64,000 nucleotides of DNA from Allodiplogaster sudhausi. Its lineage: Eukaryota; Nematoda; Chromadorea; Rhabditida; Diplogasteridae. The notes beneath the pieces are model-generated. The model ran no database searches, was not told where the DNA came from, and saw only the letters and a program-made list of their open reading frames with translations. The stretch is taken from assembly GCA_945643635.1 (NCBI GenBank), contig CALZFC010000251.1, positions 3,526,001-3,590,000 of the forward strand, read 5' to 3'. Shown here in pieces: positions 24,501 through 34,926 of the stretch. The translations under genes were made by a program, and so were the position numbers. Each line of letters begins with the position of its first letter. The stretch's first letter is position 1.

Positions 24501-24929
24501 CACTGAAACGATGACACATTCACACACTACTAATTGTGGTGTTCCTGCACCACATATTTACAAGATTTTCCATTTTGGTGAATATGCATTGTTTTTTAGA
24601 GTTTTTGAGCTTAATGGATGCAGAGCATTGCCCTGAAGACAGAAATTACAATGAATTCTGAAAACAAAAATGTTACAGGCCTTAATTTCGCTTGGCCTCT
24701 TTTGGCTATAGCCGCTATAGCCGCTATAGCATTGACCCCTGGCCGCTGAGCTGTACTGTACATACTGATGTGAGTTGAATAATGAAACTTTCGATTTTTT
24801 TTGGCAAAGCAAACTTGCAATTGTTTTGTTTTAAAATTCATTTATTGATTAAATAAAATAACTAACCATGGCCGGACTTCCATCGTCTGTTTTGATGAAT
24901 TCGACTGCGCTATTCATATGTTTTAACAT
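19374..24929 (-). CDS. ornithine decarboxylase-family protein (PLP fold-III), variant active site
   Basis: Exons: 24929-24867, 22254-22180, 21983-21897, 21686-21585, 21504-21421, 21346-21273, 21163-21017, 20788-20629, 20426-20264, 19999-19891, 19790-19715, 19529-19374; all phases agree, about 431 aa, ending in TAG. ODC decarboxylates ornithine to putrescine. Landmarks: PLP lysine in [52 protein letters not shown] and STPFNGF. Compared with standard ODC numbering, Ser200 is Phe, Arg277 is Gln and Asp361 is Thr, so PLP-phosphate and ornithine contacts are altered; Lys69, His197, Asp332 and Cys360 remain. The protein stops right after the domain, with no mammalian-type PEST tail. It could be an enzyme of changed specificity or a catalytically poor, antizyme-inhibitor-like protein. 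Exon 19790-19715 has an odd A-rich acceptor (AAAAAAAG). Intron 1 holds palindrome IR2. Confidence 0.88.
23112..23190 (-). other. tRNA-like module a
   Basis: Read on the minus strand, an A-box-like TGTAGCGCAGTGG (23165-23177) is followed at tRNA spacing by a B-box-like GGTTCTAACCC (23121-23131). No full cloverleaf was found, so it is more like a tRNA-derived SINE head than a tRNA gene. Mirror of module d. Confidence 0.5.
23322..23400 (-). other. tRNA-like module b
   Basis: The minus strand carries a perfect B box GGTTCGAATCC (23344-23334) followed by a GGGGCGAA end, with a weaker A box (AACGCAGTAAG). Mirror of module c. Confidence 0.5.
23745..23820 (+). other. tRNA-like module c
   Basis: A box TAGCGCAGTAGG (23752-23763) and B box GGTACGAATCC (23796-23806), then CCGGGGCGAA. 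Mirror of module b across the palindrome centre. Confidence 0.5.
23984..24058 (+). other. tRNA-like module d
   Basis: A box TGGCGCAGTGG (23988-23998) and B box GGTTCTAACCC (24032-24042), followed by AATCGCAGC. Mirror of module a. Confidence 0.5.
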
Positions 24930-25289
24930 CCTATAAAAAAATTTAAGGTTGAAACCGAAGAGTGTAATAAAAATAGAGCATAGTACCCGAGAATGTGTGA
25001 GAGAGAGGGAGAGTGAAGAGAATGTAGGGGGATTGAGGTTGTGAGAAAAAGAAGGAGAGAGCGGAGAGAAAAGGCGCAATACGAAAGGGTTTTCCTCAAT
25101 CGTTGGGGTGCTTGATATGATTTTTGAAGTCGAAATCATTGATAACAGCGGTGGCATTTCTAATAGATATTAGATTTTCGAGAAAAAAGGTTGTAAACGA
25201 GAAATTGTCTATTGATCACTTTACCACCTAACCGTAAGTATTAGCATTCTCAATCATAGTATTCTTTAAAGTAGACGAAAAGTAAAAGG

Positions 25290-25760
25290 AAAGGGTGTTC
25301 TGCTGTGGAGGACTATTCTGCTTCCAATATCGAGCGGAGCAAGCAACTATCTTCTTTTCTTATTTCATAGAAAGAGACCAAAGTAAATTTAGAGATCAAA
25401 CAACGAACAGTGCACAGAACCGAAATTGACCTTCAGTGACATCACAATTGGCCGAGTTGAAGCAAGCAAATATCTCCTTTTTTTCATTTTCATAGAATCG
25501 GTCAAAGTAAGTTTAGAGAAAAAAGGGAACAGTGATGCACTTGCACCGAAGTTGTACTTGCATGGCGACATAATTGGCGTGAATCGAAGTGTATTCAGAT
25601 CGATGGAGAAAGAGAACGAAAAGGAGAGAGTATGAACAAATAAGAGAGATAAAATCGGTGAAAAGTGATGTGGAAAAGAAATGGGAATCGAGTTAAGAAG
25701 TTGTATGAATGCCCGTGTTAAAGGGTATTGTACTCCCTGCTCTTTTCTAGAAGTTCTCAC
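25290..25760. repeat. shared upstream block U1 (5' of the ODC-like gene)
   Basis: Contains two diverged internal copies (about 25371-25470 and 25475-25600) with CATAGAA.G.G.CAAAGTAA, TGCACTTG and ATTGGCGTGA motifs. Related blocks lie upstream of HIBCH (28860-29170) and upstream of the 34 kb Kelch gene (36140-36600). Function unknown; either a promoter-associated duplication or a dispersed repeat. Confidence 0.55.
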
Positions 25761-25867
25761 TTGTTAATAGTAATAAAGGCGACGGTATGAATATTTTCCA
25801 AGATGATCATCGAATTTTATTAAAATATGTATATAAGACATGTCCGCGTATTGCTATTGCCCGGAAC

Positions 25868-25975
25868 ATTATGTATGTTTGTATGTATGTATGTACATAC
25901 ATATTCATTTCTATATATATTATATATATAAATATATATGTATATACTATACATATTATATATGGTATATACATT
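25868..25975. repeat. ATGTATGT / TACATACA / TATATA microsatellite
   Basis: Tetranucleotide run turning into a TA-rich tract between the ODC-like gene and HIBCH. Similar ATGTATGT runs occur near 10755, 58095 and 58360. Confidence 0.85.
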
Positions 25976-26181
25976 TGCAATTGTGGTTTTTCTGTTCGAT
26001 CAAAACATCGAGTTATCCAGCAAACAAAACCAAACAGACTTATTTAAAAGAAACTCCCTAACGAAACGACGTGCCGACTAAAACAAAATGATATTCCATT
26101 ACAAACATTAAAGCGAATCACATAAAAATAGTACTTTTAACGTGAGATATCTATTTAATCTCTTTTACTGCATTCTCTTGA

Positions 26182-28156
26182 CTAAAGTTTAGAAAATAGA
26201 GTGTCCTCGTGGATTATGAGTTCCTGAGGATGAGGGATGGGCTGGAAGTACGACTCCACGAGTTCGTCAGACACCTCGGCGAGAGTCGCGGGCTCCCACT
26301 TTGGGTTGCGATCTTTGTCAATGAGAACTGAAAGAAGAGGAGAGGAGAGAAGGGGATGAGAGAGGAAAAGAGAGAGAGCGAGAGAGAGAGACAGAGAGAG
26401 CGAGAGAGCGAGAGAGAGACAGATAAAGCGAGAGAGCGAGAGAGAGAGAGAGAGATGCAGAGAGCCAGAGAGAGACGAACTAGCTCTGCATCCCTCGTGG
26501 ATGTCGTAAGCACCCATGAAGCGCTGTGCCATCCGATACTCCATCGTGAAGATCTTAAGTAAGTAAGAGTTCATAAGTGAAGAAGCTATGTAACAATAAG
26601 ACAGAGAAGTAAGAATGAGAAGAAAGTGGTCACCTTGCCATAACTCGTGCGAGGTCCTCTTTCCATCTGTTCCAGGGTCACCTTTAGCGACGTTGGGCTC
26701 TCAAAGGACGCAGCTTAAGAAATGACCGATCAGGAAGGAGGAATCTCTGACTGAACCATCTTCTGGAGGAGTTTGACTTGCTTGCGAGACCACTCCGAGT
26801 CCATAAGGCGGAGATTCGAGAAGATCTCCTCCACGGACCTGTACATTTTAGATCTCTAGCATTAGATCATTGCAAAATGCAATTGTAAAATAAAAAAGGA
26901 CCTGGCATGAAAAGACTTCCGAATAGCGGGAAGATGTTGGCTGAGCGAGAATTCGGGGATTTCCTTTGGCTGGAAAGAGCGAATGGCTGCATCAACAGAA
27001 CACTCGTTGTGAGTTGCGAGAGAAAGCAGATGCTCTTCCAGTTCTTGCACTTGCGACGACGGCACCTGAAGGGAGTGGCCATTCAAACATTTAGATAATC
27101 TTTTCGGGACCAGTGCCCACGCATGCTCCAAACGCCCACAATCACAAAAGAGACTGACGTAGTGGGTTGCCAGTCCAGCATGGAAAGTGTCCGCACCCTG
27201 CAGAGGATGGCCAGTCAGCGCCAAGAATACTCCTAAATCAGTATTAATTCAAGTTAGCTAAAAAGGGCAAAAAAGAGAGGGAATAAAAGTGAAGTGCAAT
27301 ACCAAGGTTGTTCTTAAGACGCGAGAGAAAGTGTGAAGCGCCAGTGTCGGGGAAGAAACCGAGCGCAGTTTCAGGCATCGAAAGCAGCGTCTTCTCAGTC
27401 GCCACGCGGAAGCGGCCGTTCACTGCGAGACCGCAACCCTGCGGAGGTATAAAGAGGAATACGCATACTTCTTTACAAGGTGGATCCTTTTGATAAATAC
27501 TATTTTTTAACATAAGCAATTTATTTTGCAGCTTCAAGAAATTGTCGATTTGTATTCAAATACATAAAAAGGCAAAGGATCCTTCTGATAAATAATATAT
27601 TTTTTAAAGAAATTCATTTTGCAGTTTCAACAAATTGTCGATGTGTTTTCAAAATGACAGAAGAAGAAGAAAAAAGAACATACAGCACCCATGGTGATTC
27701 CATTGATGAGAGCGACGTAAGGCTTGCTAAGAGTTCCAATCAAATGCATGAGCTGGTAGCCGTCGCGTAAGAAGTCGTCTAGAACACGAGAAGAGCCTCC
27801 CGTCTCGGCTCCTTCTTTCGCCGCTTTTGTCACGGCTGAAAGTATACTTAAAAGTAGACATGAAATTAGAACGAAAGAACAGAGTGCATTCGCTGACCCA
27901 AGACATCGCCGCCCGCACAGAATGCCTTCTCGCCTGCTCCCTTCACCAGCACCATCGAAACGTCGTCGCTCTCATCCCACTTCTGAAGAATTAAATTAAA
28001 TAAATAAATAAATGCTTGAGACAGAAATTTGAAATGAAAACTTATAGTGTTGCAACGAAACTGCAAGCACCTTCAAGAGCGGATAGAGCTCGTGTACGAT
28101 ATTTAGGTTGAGCGCATTCAGAGCTTTTGGTCTGGAAAGAGGTAATATACTATATA

Positions 28157-28207
<51 letters not shown>

Positions 28208-28756
28208 CAAAAAATAAGGTACTTGAATGAAGTAAACATGAAGGAAATGGTGATCAAACCGATTCAATGTGACGACGCGAGCAGATCTCACGGTCTCTTC
28301 AATAATTTCTGACGAAATAGAACTCATCGAGAATGACTGGTACTTCGATTCCGGAAAAATTAAGTCACCAAGACTTGAATCTTCTGTGGGGAGATCGCTG
28401 GATGCATACAACGGATTTATTTTGATTAACAGTAAAGGAATAAATATTTTTGAATATCCATGCACTTCACTACCGGTTTGTGAAAATTTATGACAACTAA
28501 CGTGTATTGTAACACATTGTGAGAGAGAAACAGAGAGGGAAAGAGACAGATTAAGCCAGAGAGAAAGAAATGTAGATGAAAATAAACAATAAATAAACAA
28601 TACATACATCTAGTACATTCGGCAATTCGCTTCTTCACAATTCGAGCTCTCTTTAAAAAAGAGCTTCTCATCTTCAAGATTACTATGAATACTAACGGAA
28701 TGAAGAGTTGGTGAACAAGAAAGGGGTGATGACAACAGCCGACCCAACAGGCGCAT
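26182..28756 (-). CDS. 3-hydroxyisobutyryl-CoA hydrolase, mitochondrial
   Basis: Mitochondrial enzyme of valine catabolism (crotonase fold) that hydrolyses 3-hydroxyisobutyryl-CoA. Exons: 28756-28697, 28336-28260, 28131-28071, 27982-27898, 27835-27684, 27438-27303, 27232-27159, 27065-26902, 26838-26757, 26699-26634, 26553-26481, 26327-26182; 391 aa (human 386), frame kept at every junction. The first exon encodes an Arg/Leu/Ser-rich targeting peptide ([12 protein letters not shown]). Motifs in order: [23 protein letters not shown] (oxyanion region), [33 protein letters not shown] (with the expected Glu and Asp), [36 protein letters not shown]-rich tract ending in AG lies about ten bases 5' of the ATG, suggesting a leader or trans-splice acceptor. 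Exon 26699 uses a GAG acceptor and exon 26553 an AAG acceptor. Confidence 0.96.
28155..28205. repeat. (TA)n microsatellite
   Basis: About 50 bp TA run in the HIBCH intron between exons 28260 and 28131. A similar run lies at 4207-4240 in a sphingomyelinase intron. Confidence 0.9.
28500..28665. repeat. relic of an ODC-like exon and its intron, in HIBCH intron 1
   Basis: CATTCGGCAATTCGCTTCTT at 28616-28635 closely resembles the ODC-like exon sequence near 21901-21920, and both have GA-rich sequence on the same side. Read on the minus strand it would match the RSELPN codons. Probably a fragment left by past duplication of this neighbourhood. Confidence 0.45.
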
Positions 28757-28859
28757 CGTCAGAGAAACTTTAAAAAAACGAAATGAGCAATTGTATTCCT
28801 TGCCGATATGGCGGGCATCTTATTCTAGGAGAGTAAAATCACCCTTTCAATTCAAGCCA

Positions 28860-29170
28860 CTTTCCCGTCGCTTATGTTAGACACATAACATTTCACACCG
28901 CAATAAATAGAAAGTGGGCACAACGTACGCTTAGAGATAAGAGAGTAAAGTGCACTGAGAACCAAAAATGCACTTAAATGAGCGGGAAGTTGAGCATGTT
29001 TCGATTGTGGTGAGAAAGATAACGGAAAATGGAGGGCCTGAGAAAGAAAAGGCGAAAGATAGAAAAGGAGAAAAGGGATGAAGCAAAAAGACTGAAATGT
29101 GATGCTATAAACATTCCATCGTTTATGGCTGTAGACCTTTGCTCGGTGGTTTCGACAAGGAGGTTGGGGT
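28860..29170. repeat. shared upstream block U2 (5' of HIBCH)
   Basis: Related to 25290-25760 and 36140-36600 (shared AATGCACTTAAAT-type core and an AAAAGACTGAAA segment). It starts about 100 bases upstream of the HIBCH first exon. Confidence 0.5.
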
Positions 29171-29446
29171 ATTAATTAATATTAAAATGATGCAGAAACG
29201 ATAATCGTGGGGATAAAGCGAATTGCATTGCTTTGTACGTATGAATGTTATGAATGACTCACAATCAGGGATTCAAGAGTATTGATAGTTTTTTATTAAA
29301 AAAAAAAACATGAAAAAATTTTAAATGTAACACTTTTGTTAAAAAAAAACTAACAATTTTGCTAAATAAGGCTTTAATTAATAAGAAAAATAGAAGACTA
29401 CTTTTAAAACGTGGTCTAAAACAGTGACCGCAGTTTATCAAGTTGA

Positions 29447-31180
29447 GTATTTAAGAGAGCCAATCTGAGAGGTTCGAGCAGGCCTCAATACAAGACATGT
29501 CGGGAACAAAATTATTTTTTGATTTTTTATTCCATCTAATGGCTGATGTAGCACCCTATAGAGATCCCAAAAAAATTGTTCCAAAGATTTTTTCTGATAT
29601 TTCACCATGGATATGCACCGAAAACCCAAAAAAACTCAAATGATCATAACTTTGTTCGTTGTTGAGATATATTAATTTTGAACTGTTTATTCAATTCCTA
29701 ATTGAAAGGCGCACAACACTCGTGTGAATCACTTTTTAAAAATATTTCATTAAAGGCCTCATTTTGACATTTTAATATTTCGAGTGGTACGTTTGAGGCA
29801 CAAAAACCCCCCCATGTTAAAAAGGTGAAAGCACCACGTGAAAGAGCGACATTTTAAACCCCTAATTAGATGCCTTTCATTCAGAAATCCGTACACCTAT
29901 TTTTACTATTCTTTGACATGAAGCGCTCGAGTCGGTCAAAATGGCGCATTTTCGGTCGCCGAGGCACCGTGCAAGCGCATTCATCGATCCATAACTGCGC
30001 TCAATGTCAATATTACAAAACCGTAAATATATCATCTAAGAGCTCTCACGGAGATCTTCAAATGTAACATACATACGTTTATTGAAAAGTTTCAATTTAT
30101 ATGGGAAATTTCGTTCTGTACAATTAGAAGGCTTAAAAAACTACTTTAAAACATTATCACCTGTCGAAACATACATCATTAGAAAGAGCGTGAAATTTGT
30201 TACAAAGTGAACCCCTTTCTATGGAATTCCATGCATAAGATCTTTTGTTATAAGCCATAAAAGTAGTGCCAGTAGCGTCGCTGTCATTTTGCCAAAGAAT
30301 TCATATTTTAGGTTATTCGAATAAGAATATTCTAATCCTTTTTTCTACAGTTTTTCCATAAGGCCTTGCTATAATACTCTTATGGCTTATAGCAAAAGAT
30401 CTTATGCATGGAATTCCATAGAAAGGGGTTCACTTTGTAACAAATTTCACGCTCTTTCTAATGATGTATGTTTCGACAGGCGAAAAAAATGTTTTTAAAG
30501 TAGTTTTTTAAGCCTTCTAATTGTACAGAACGAAATTTCCCATATAAATTGAAACTTTTCAATAAAAGTATGTATGTTACATTTGAAGATCTCCGTGAGA
30601 GCTCTTAGATGATATATTTACGGTTTTGTAATATTGACATTGGGCGCAGTTATGGATCGATGAATGCGCTTGCACGGTGCCTCGGCGGCCGAAAATGCGC
30701 CATTTTGACCGACTCGCGCGCTTCATGTCAAAGAATAGTAAAAATAGGTGTACGGATTTCTGAATGAAAGGCATCTAATTAGGGGTTTAAAATGTCGCTC
30801 TTTCACGTGGTGCTTTCACCTTTTTAACATGGGGGGGTTTTTGTGCCTCAAACGCACCACTCGAAATATTAAAATGCCAAAATGAGACCTTTAATGAAAT
30901 ATTTTTTTAAAGTGATTAACACGATTTTTGTGCGCCTTTCAATTAGGAATTGAATAAACAGTTCAAAATTAATATATCTCAACAACGAACAAAGTTATGA
31001 TCATTTGAGTTTTTTCGGGTTTTCGGTGCATATCCATGGTGAAATAACAGAAAAAAATTTTTGGAACAATTTTTTTGGGATCTCTATGATACATCAGCCA
31101 TTAGAAGGAATAAAAAATCAAAAAATTATTTTGTTCCCGGCACGCCCGTCCTCGAGTCTCTCAGATTGGTTCTCTTAAAT
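29447..31180. mobile_element. 1.73 kb palindrome IR3
   Basis: Outer sequence TTTAAGAGAGCCAATCTGAG (left) mirrors the right end; the arms, about 0.85 kb each, meet near 30313 at a GAATATTC-type core. Each arm holds the same short open frame (29870-30067 plus, 30774-30577 minus), which is not a known family. The innermost 0.3 kb of an arm reappears alone at 37030-37375. I see no clear TA target duplication. Class unknown. Confidence 0.8.
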
Positions 31181-31697
31181 GAAAAGTTTGGGGCGTAGAA
31201 TCTATATGTCACGTTTCAAAAGTAATGGCTGATTTTCAAAAGGGTGATTCACAAACATGTGATTCATTATGCACAAAGGGGAGAAAGTGTGTTCATTTTT
31301 CTTGCAGTTTCATCTTGCCTTTCCATTCTTGAAAAGGACGCATCACTTCTAATTTGGCATTTTCAACGCTCATAAAGAAAGTGAATAGCCGTTTGCAATG
31401 AACGGTAAAAAGGCCTGCTGTTTGAAAAAGCGGGCTCACAAAATGTGTCAACTTACGCGGAAAACACCTTGAGGGCCAGAAACAAAACACTCATGTGGAA
31501 CACTTATTGTTAAGCAAAACACTCAAAAATGTAGAAATAAATTTCAGCAGTTGTAGAAGTCGAGAAAAGAAAACTAAAAGCAATGAAGTGATGAAGATTC
31601 GGCAACATCAAAGTATAATGAAAATTGTAAAGGCACGAAGATTAAAGGATTGAATCGACTGCAAGATCAAACAATTCGCGGCAGGAATTCATGTCCG
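31181..31697. other. 3' flank of the second Kelch gene, no gene seen
   Basis: AT-rich sequence between IR3 and the Kelch stop codon. A 65-codon open frame on the minus strand (31490-31293) shows no recognisable features. Confidence 0.5.
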
Positions 31698-34600
31698 CTA
31701 ATCCGCGTAGAGAATGTCCATGATTCGAGTCGTTGCTTCGGCGACGTTGACCGATGGCCCCGGATCGCCAAAGCCGAACCTCGCATGGACAGCCGCGAGG
31801 ACCTCAGGCTTCAGGAGGCATAGAACCTGTGTAGACGAGTTTTATAGGTTTATTTATTTTTCTGCATAACGACAATTACTTTACAAGGTAATAAATAATT
31901 TAATACAATCTATTTCTTCTCCAAGTTCGATAAATGTGGCGCACGTGTGAGAAAAGAAAAAGGCAACCAAAACCTTTCCGAAGGACATCCACGACAGGGA
32001 GGGCACCGCGACACGGAACATCTCCATTCGAATGCGACCACTCTGGTCCAGTAAAATAATATTATTAGTGATTGAGTATCATTTGAAATTCATTTGACAT
32101 ATGATTTACATTGTTTAGGATGCCATTTCAACAAAAACACTTTAATATTGTTTACTACAGTTTACTGGACCGATAAGCAAAGTTTCTTGATTATATGTTT
32201 AATGATAACTTTTAAAATTTATATATTTCCACCATATTGCAGGCTTTTTTGCTAAAATAAGTTACAATAATGATATAATGATATACATAAAAGTAATTTA
32301 CTCTCATTAAGACGAGAATGCGACAAGACAAACGGCAGTACGCTGCAGAAACAGCGGACATATTCCTAAATTAAAGAAATTAAATTAAATTTATCCTTAT
32401 TTCGGATTTCCGACCATTTCTTATTAAATAAAACTTCCAAATTTAAATTCAACGCAAGTAAAATAAAGTAAAGAGTTTGAAGGGCTCAAAAACTCCGGCT
32501 GGAATTCGTGCCATTTGCCTGACGCAAAGGGCGAGAGAGCATTTGATTTAGGCTCACGAAAATGCAAATAGATTACATACAATTAAATTTCCTGCTCTTT
32601 CAACGAAGAATGCAAAAGACTTATAATAATTATTACACGTGATATAACAAAACCACGTGATGAAAATCCTTGTAATTTGATGAAGAGAGAATTGAACTGA
32701 CAATGAGAACATAATGTGAATCAAGACTCTATTTACTTTTACATGTTTATTTTTCGTTAATTTCTACCCACGTGTCACTCCGGTGCCGTAAATAAAGTAT
32801 AATTATAGAAGAAATAATAACGGCTTGATGGAAAATATCGGCTGACGGAAGCTGAAAGAGGCGTTGCCATCTCGAGGATGCAATGTCGAGTCGCCAGACG
32901 AAACTCGAGTCGGTGCCGCCGGGGCGTACGGATCCGCCGAGCACGAACAGCCACTTGTTGGCAGCAGTCACAGCGGACGCAGCCATGCGACCCGACGGAA
33001 AGCCGTGGATCTACAAGAGGCGATTTCTATATCCTTCTGATATCCAAGGATATGGACATTGCACGGAGACGGCCCATAACCTAAGGGCCTTGATGGGCCA
33101 AGTTGTTGGGACCTACTATCTACTGAGCTTTCAAGAAATCTTTATTGCTCTTTTCCATCTCTGCTAGTGCAACGCGTTTTACTAGTATAAGGTAGGAATT
33201 TATCACCGGGTCCGGAAGTGTCTGCCAACGTTCGAAAACCTCCCGGTTGATGTCAAAAACGTGAAGATTATCGAAGGGCATTTCGACAAGCCCGGGGTCC
33301 TTAAATATTTTTCTTTAAAATAACATATAGTACAATTAATCAACATAAATTAATGAAACTTCATGACAAACTAAATGAAAAACAGAAAACAATATTTAAC
33401 TTTTTTTTTACCATACATACCTCTGAATCTTCATTCGTAGGCCTAAGCGAATAGCCACCGCAGAAAACGATAATGTCCCGGATCTCACCTGGCTTCGCCC
33501 GAAGATTGAAAATATGAAAATTTGCGTATGGACAGTAAGTACTATGCATACATAGCATTTTATGTGTTTTTAGTTTTCTTCTTAAAACATTTTTTCCAAT
33601 TCCCAAAATAAACTCATAAACGAGCCGAAATAAATAGCTACCGTGCTCAGCATTTTGACTGTCACGAGCGCTGTGAGATAGATCACGTAGCATCCAGGCG
33701 GTAGACCAAGTTCACATTCTCTTAGATTGTAAACGGCAACTATTAATCACATTTCCAATGCTTAAAGGAAATATAAGAAGAAGAAAACCAGTATACTATA
33801 CTATTATAGATATAAATGTCCACAGCTAAAACATACCCTCCTCGAAAGTTGGCCTTGATTTTACGAAGAGTCCGTGAGCCAAAGCCGTAGAGGAAGAAAT
33901 AGAATTCGCCATGGTGCGCAGCTTGGTAAAAGTTTCGCTCCTGATATTTATCAACTGAATTTTTCATTCATTTCAATCTTTACAATGCAGTTTAAAAAAT
34001 TATGATGTCATACTGAAACTGTTAGGAGAAAATCGCGAAGAGAGTTGAGGTCCTCTTTAGGAACTTCGGGCGTGCGAGCAATGCCTTCAAATAAAGTAAA
34101 CTATCGAGAACGAGAAAGAAAAGAGAAAAATTGTAACAGACAAAAAAAAACGAAAGAGAGAGGAGACAAAGACAAACAGAAAGAAATAAAGATAAACTGA
34201 TGGTGAGTCAATATAGGTTACCCAAACAAAAGTGGATAAGATGCAGTAATCAAATCCTTTGTATGTTTTCAATAAAATTCAGCCAACATATTAAAATATA
34301 ATTTAATTGAAATACTAGAGAATAAAAGACTACCAGAAAGAGCACGCTCGCATAAGTAGTGGTTAACCAGCGGATCTGCATTGCAGTTCAAGTAGGCAAA
34401 GTTAAACTTCATCTGCCTGCGAAAAGGTTTTTAAAAAATCACTCGTTTTTTATAATCAAATAATATATGCATTTTAGTTTTTTTTTTTAATAAATAAACA
34501 ATATAAATTATTGCAGACAAACCGAGCAGAGACGAGGTCGACAAACACCTTGGAGCCCAAGCGGTTGCTGAGTAAGGCGATGTTTCCGTAGACGAGAAGC

Positions 34601-34926
34601 GAATGAGGCGGGGTCAGCCAGCTTTCTACATATTATTTCTCTTCACAATTACAGAGAGCGAGAGAGAAAGGGAGACAGAGAGAGAAAGGGAGTTGGAGAA
34701 AAAGAGAGTGAGAGAGACAACGAGGGAGAGAGAAAGAGAGAACGAGGGAGAGAGAGAAAGAGAGAGAGTGAGGACTACTTAAATCATGCGAATATCAATT
34801 TTTTGACGGTAGGAGAAGCCTCTACCCAATAAGTAAGAGAAGGGTGAAACAGGACCACAAACCCGCCGAGAGGATGCGCGTGTAGGTCTGCGCAACGGGG
34901 TCCTCGTGGCGTGAAGGTTCTGCCAT
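31698..34926 (-). CDS. Kelch-repeat protein (paralogue of the gene at 11468-14827)
   Basis: Exons: 34926-34863, 34625-34523, 34416-34334, 34084-34014, 33940-33837, 33720-33642, 33492-33421, 33299-33207, 33010-32847, 32365-32302, 32042-31974, 31826-31698; all phases agree, 364 aa from MAEPSRHE to a TAG. A predicted helical N-terminal part (about 110 residues, no recognisable BTB) is followed by Kelch blades: FYFFLYGFGS, IIVFCGGYS with FERWQ, and FVLGG with VWRLDIASSRW. The ATG directly follows a TTTCCAG acceptor, so either a 5' untranslated exon, a trans-spliced leader or a missing upstream exon is likely. The C-terminal 42 residues match those of the 14 kb paralogue. Scaffold or ubiquitin-adaptor roles are family inference only. 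AAG acceptors precede four exons. Confidence 0.82.

Larger units (their letters stand above)
22394..24758. mobile_element. 2.37 kb palindrome IR2 with tRNA-like modules, in ODC-like intron 1
   Basis: The ends read CAGTAACGCTCAGCGGCC and the complement of CAGTACAGCTCAGCGGCC, flanked by TA on both sides (22392-22393, 24759-24760). The two arms, about 1.18 kb each, match through nearly to the centre near 23560. Each arm has a triple GCTATAGCG run next to its end, a lysine-rich open frame (22668-22937 plus and its mirror) and two tRNA-like modules. The open frame is not a recognised transposase. TA flanks and CAGT ends suggest a Tc1/mariner-type origin. Confidence 0.85.

Noticed and set aside
25090..25157. 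Extra first exon for the ODC-like gene (MPPLLSMISTSK)
   Set aside because: Its only nearby donor does not give the phase needed by exon 24929-24867, and another frame reaches a stop.
33642..33720. Alternative frames NLVYRLDA and WMLRDLSHSAR in this Kelch exon
   Set aside because: Both hit stops or need impossible acceptors; only the ELGLPPGCY frame fits the phases on both sides and aligns with the paralogous exon 13283-13385.
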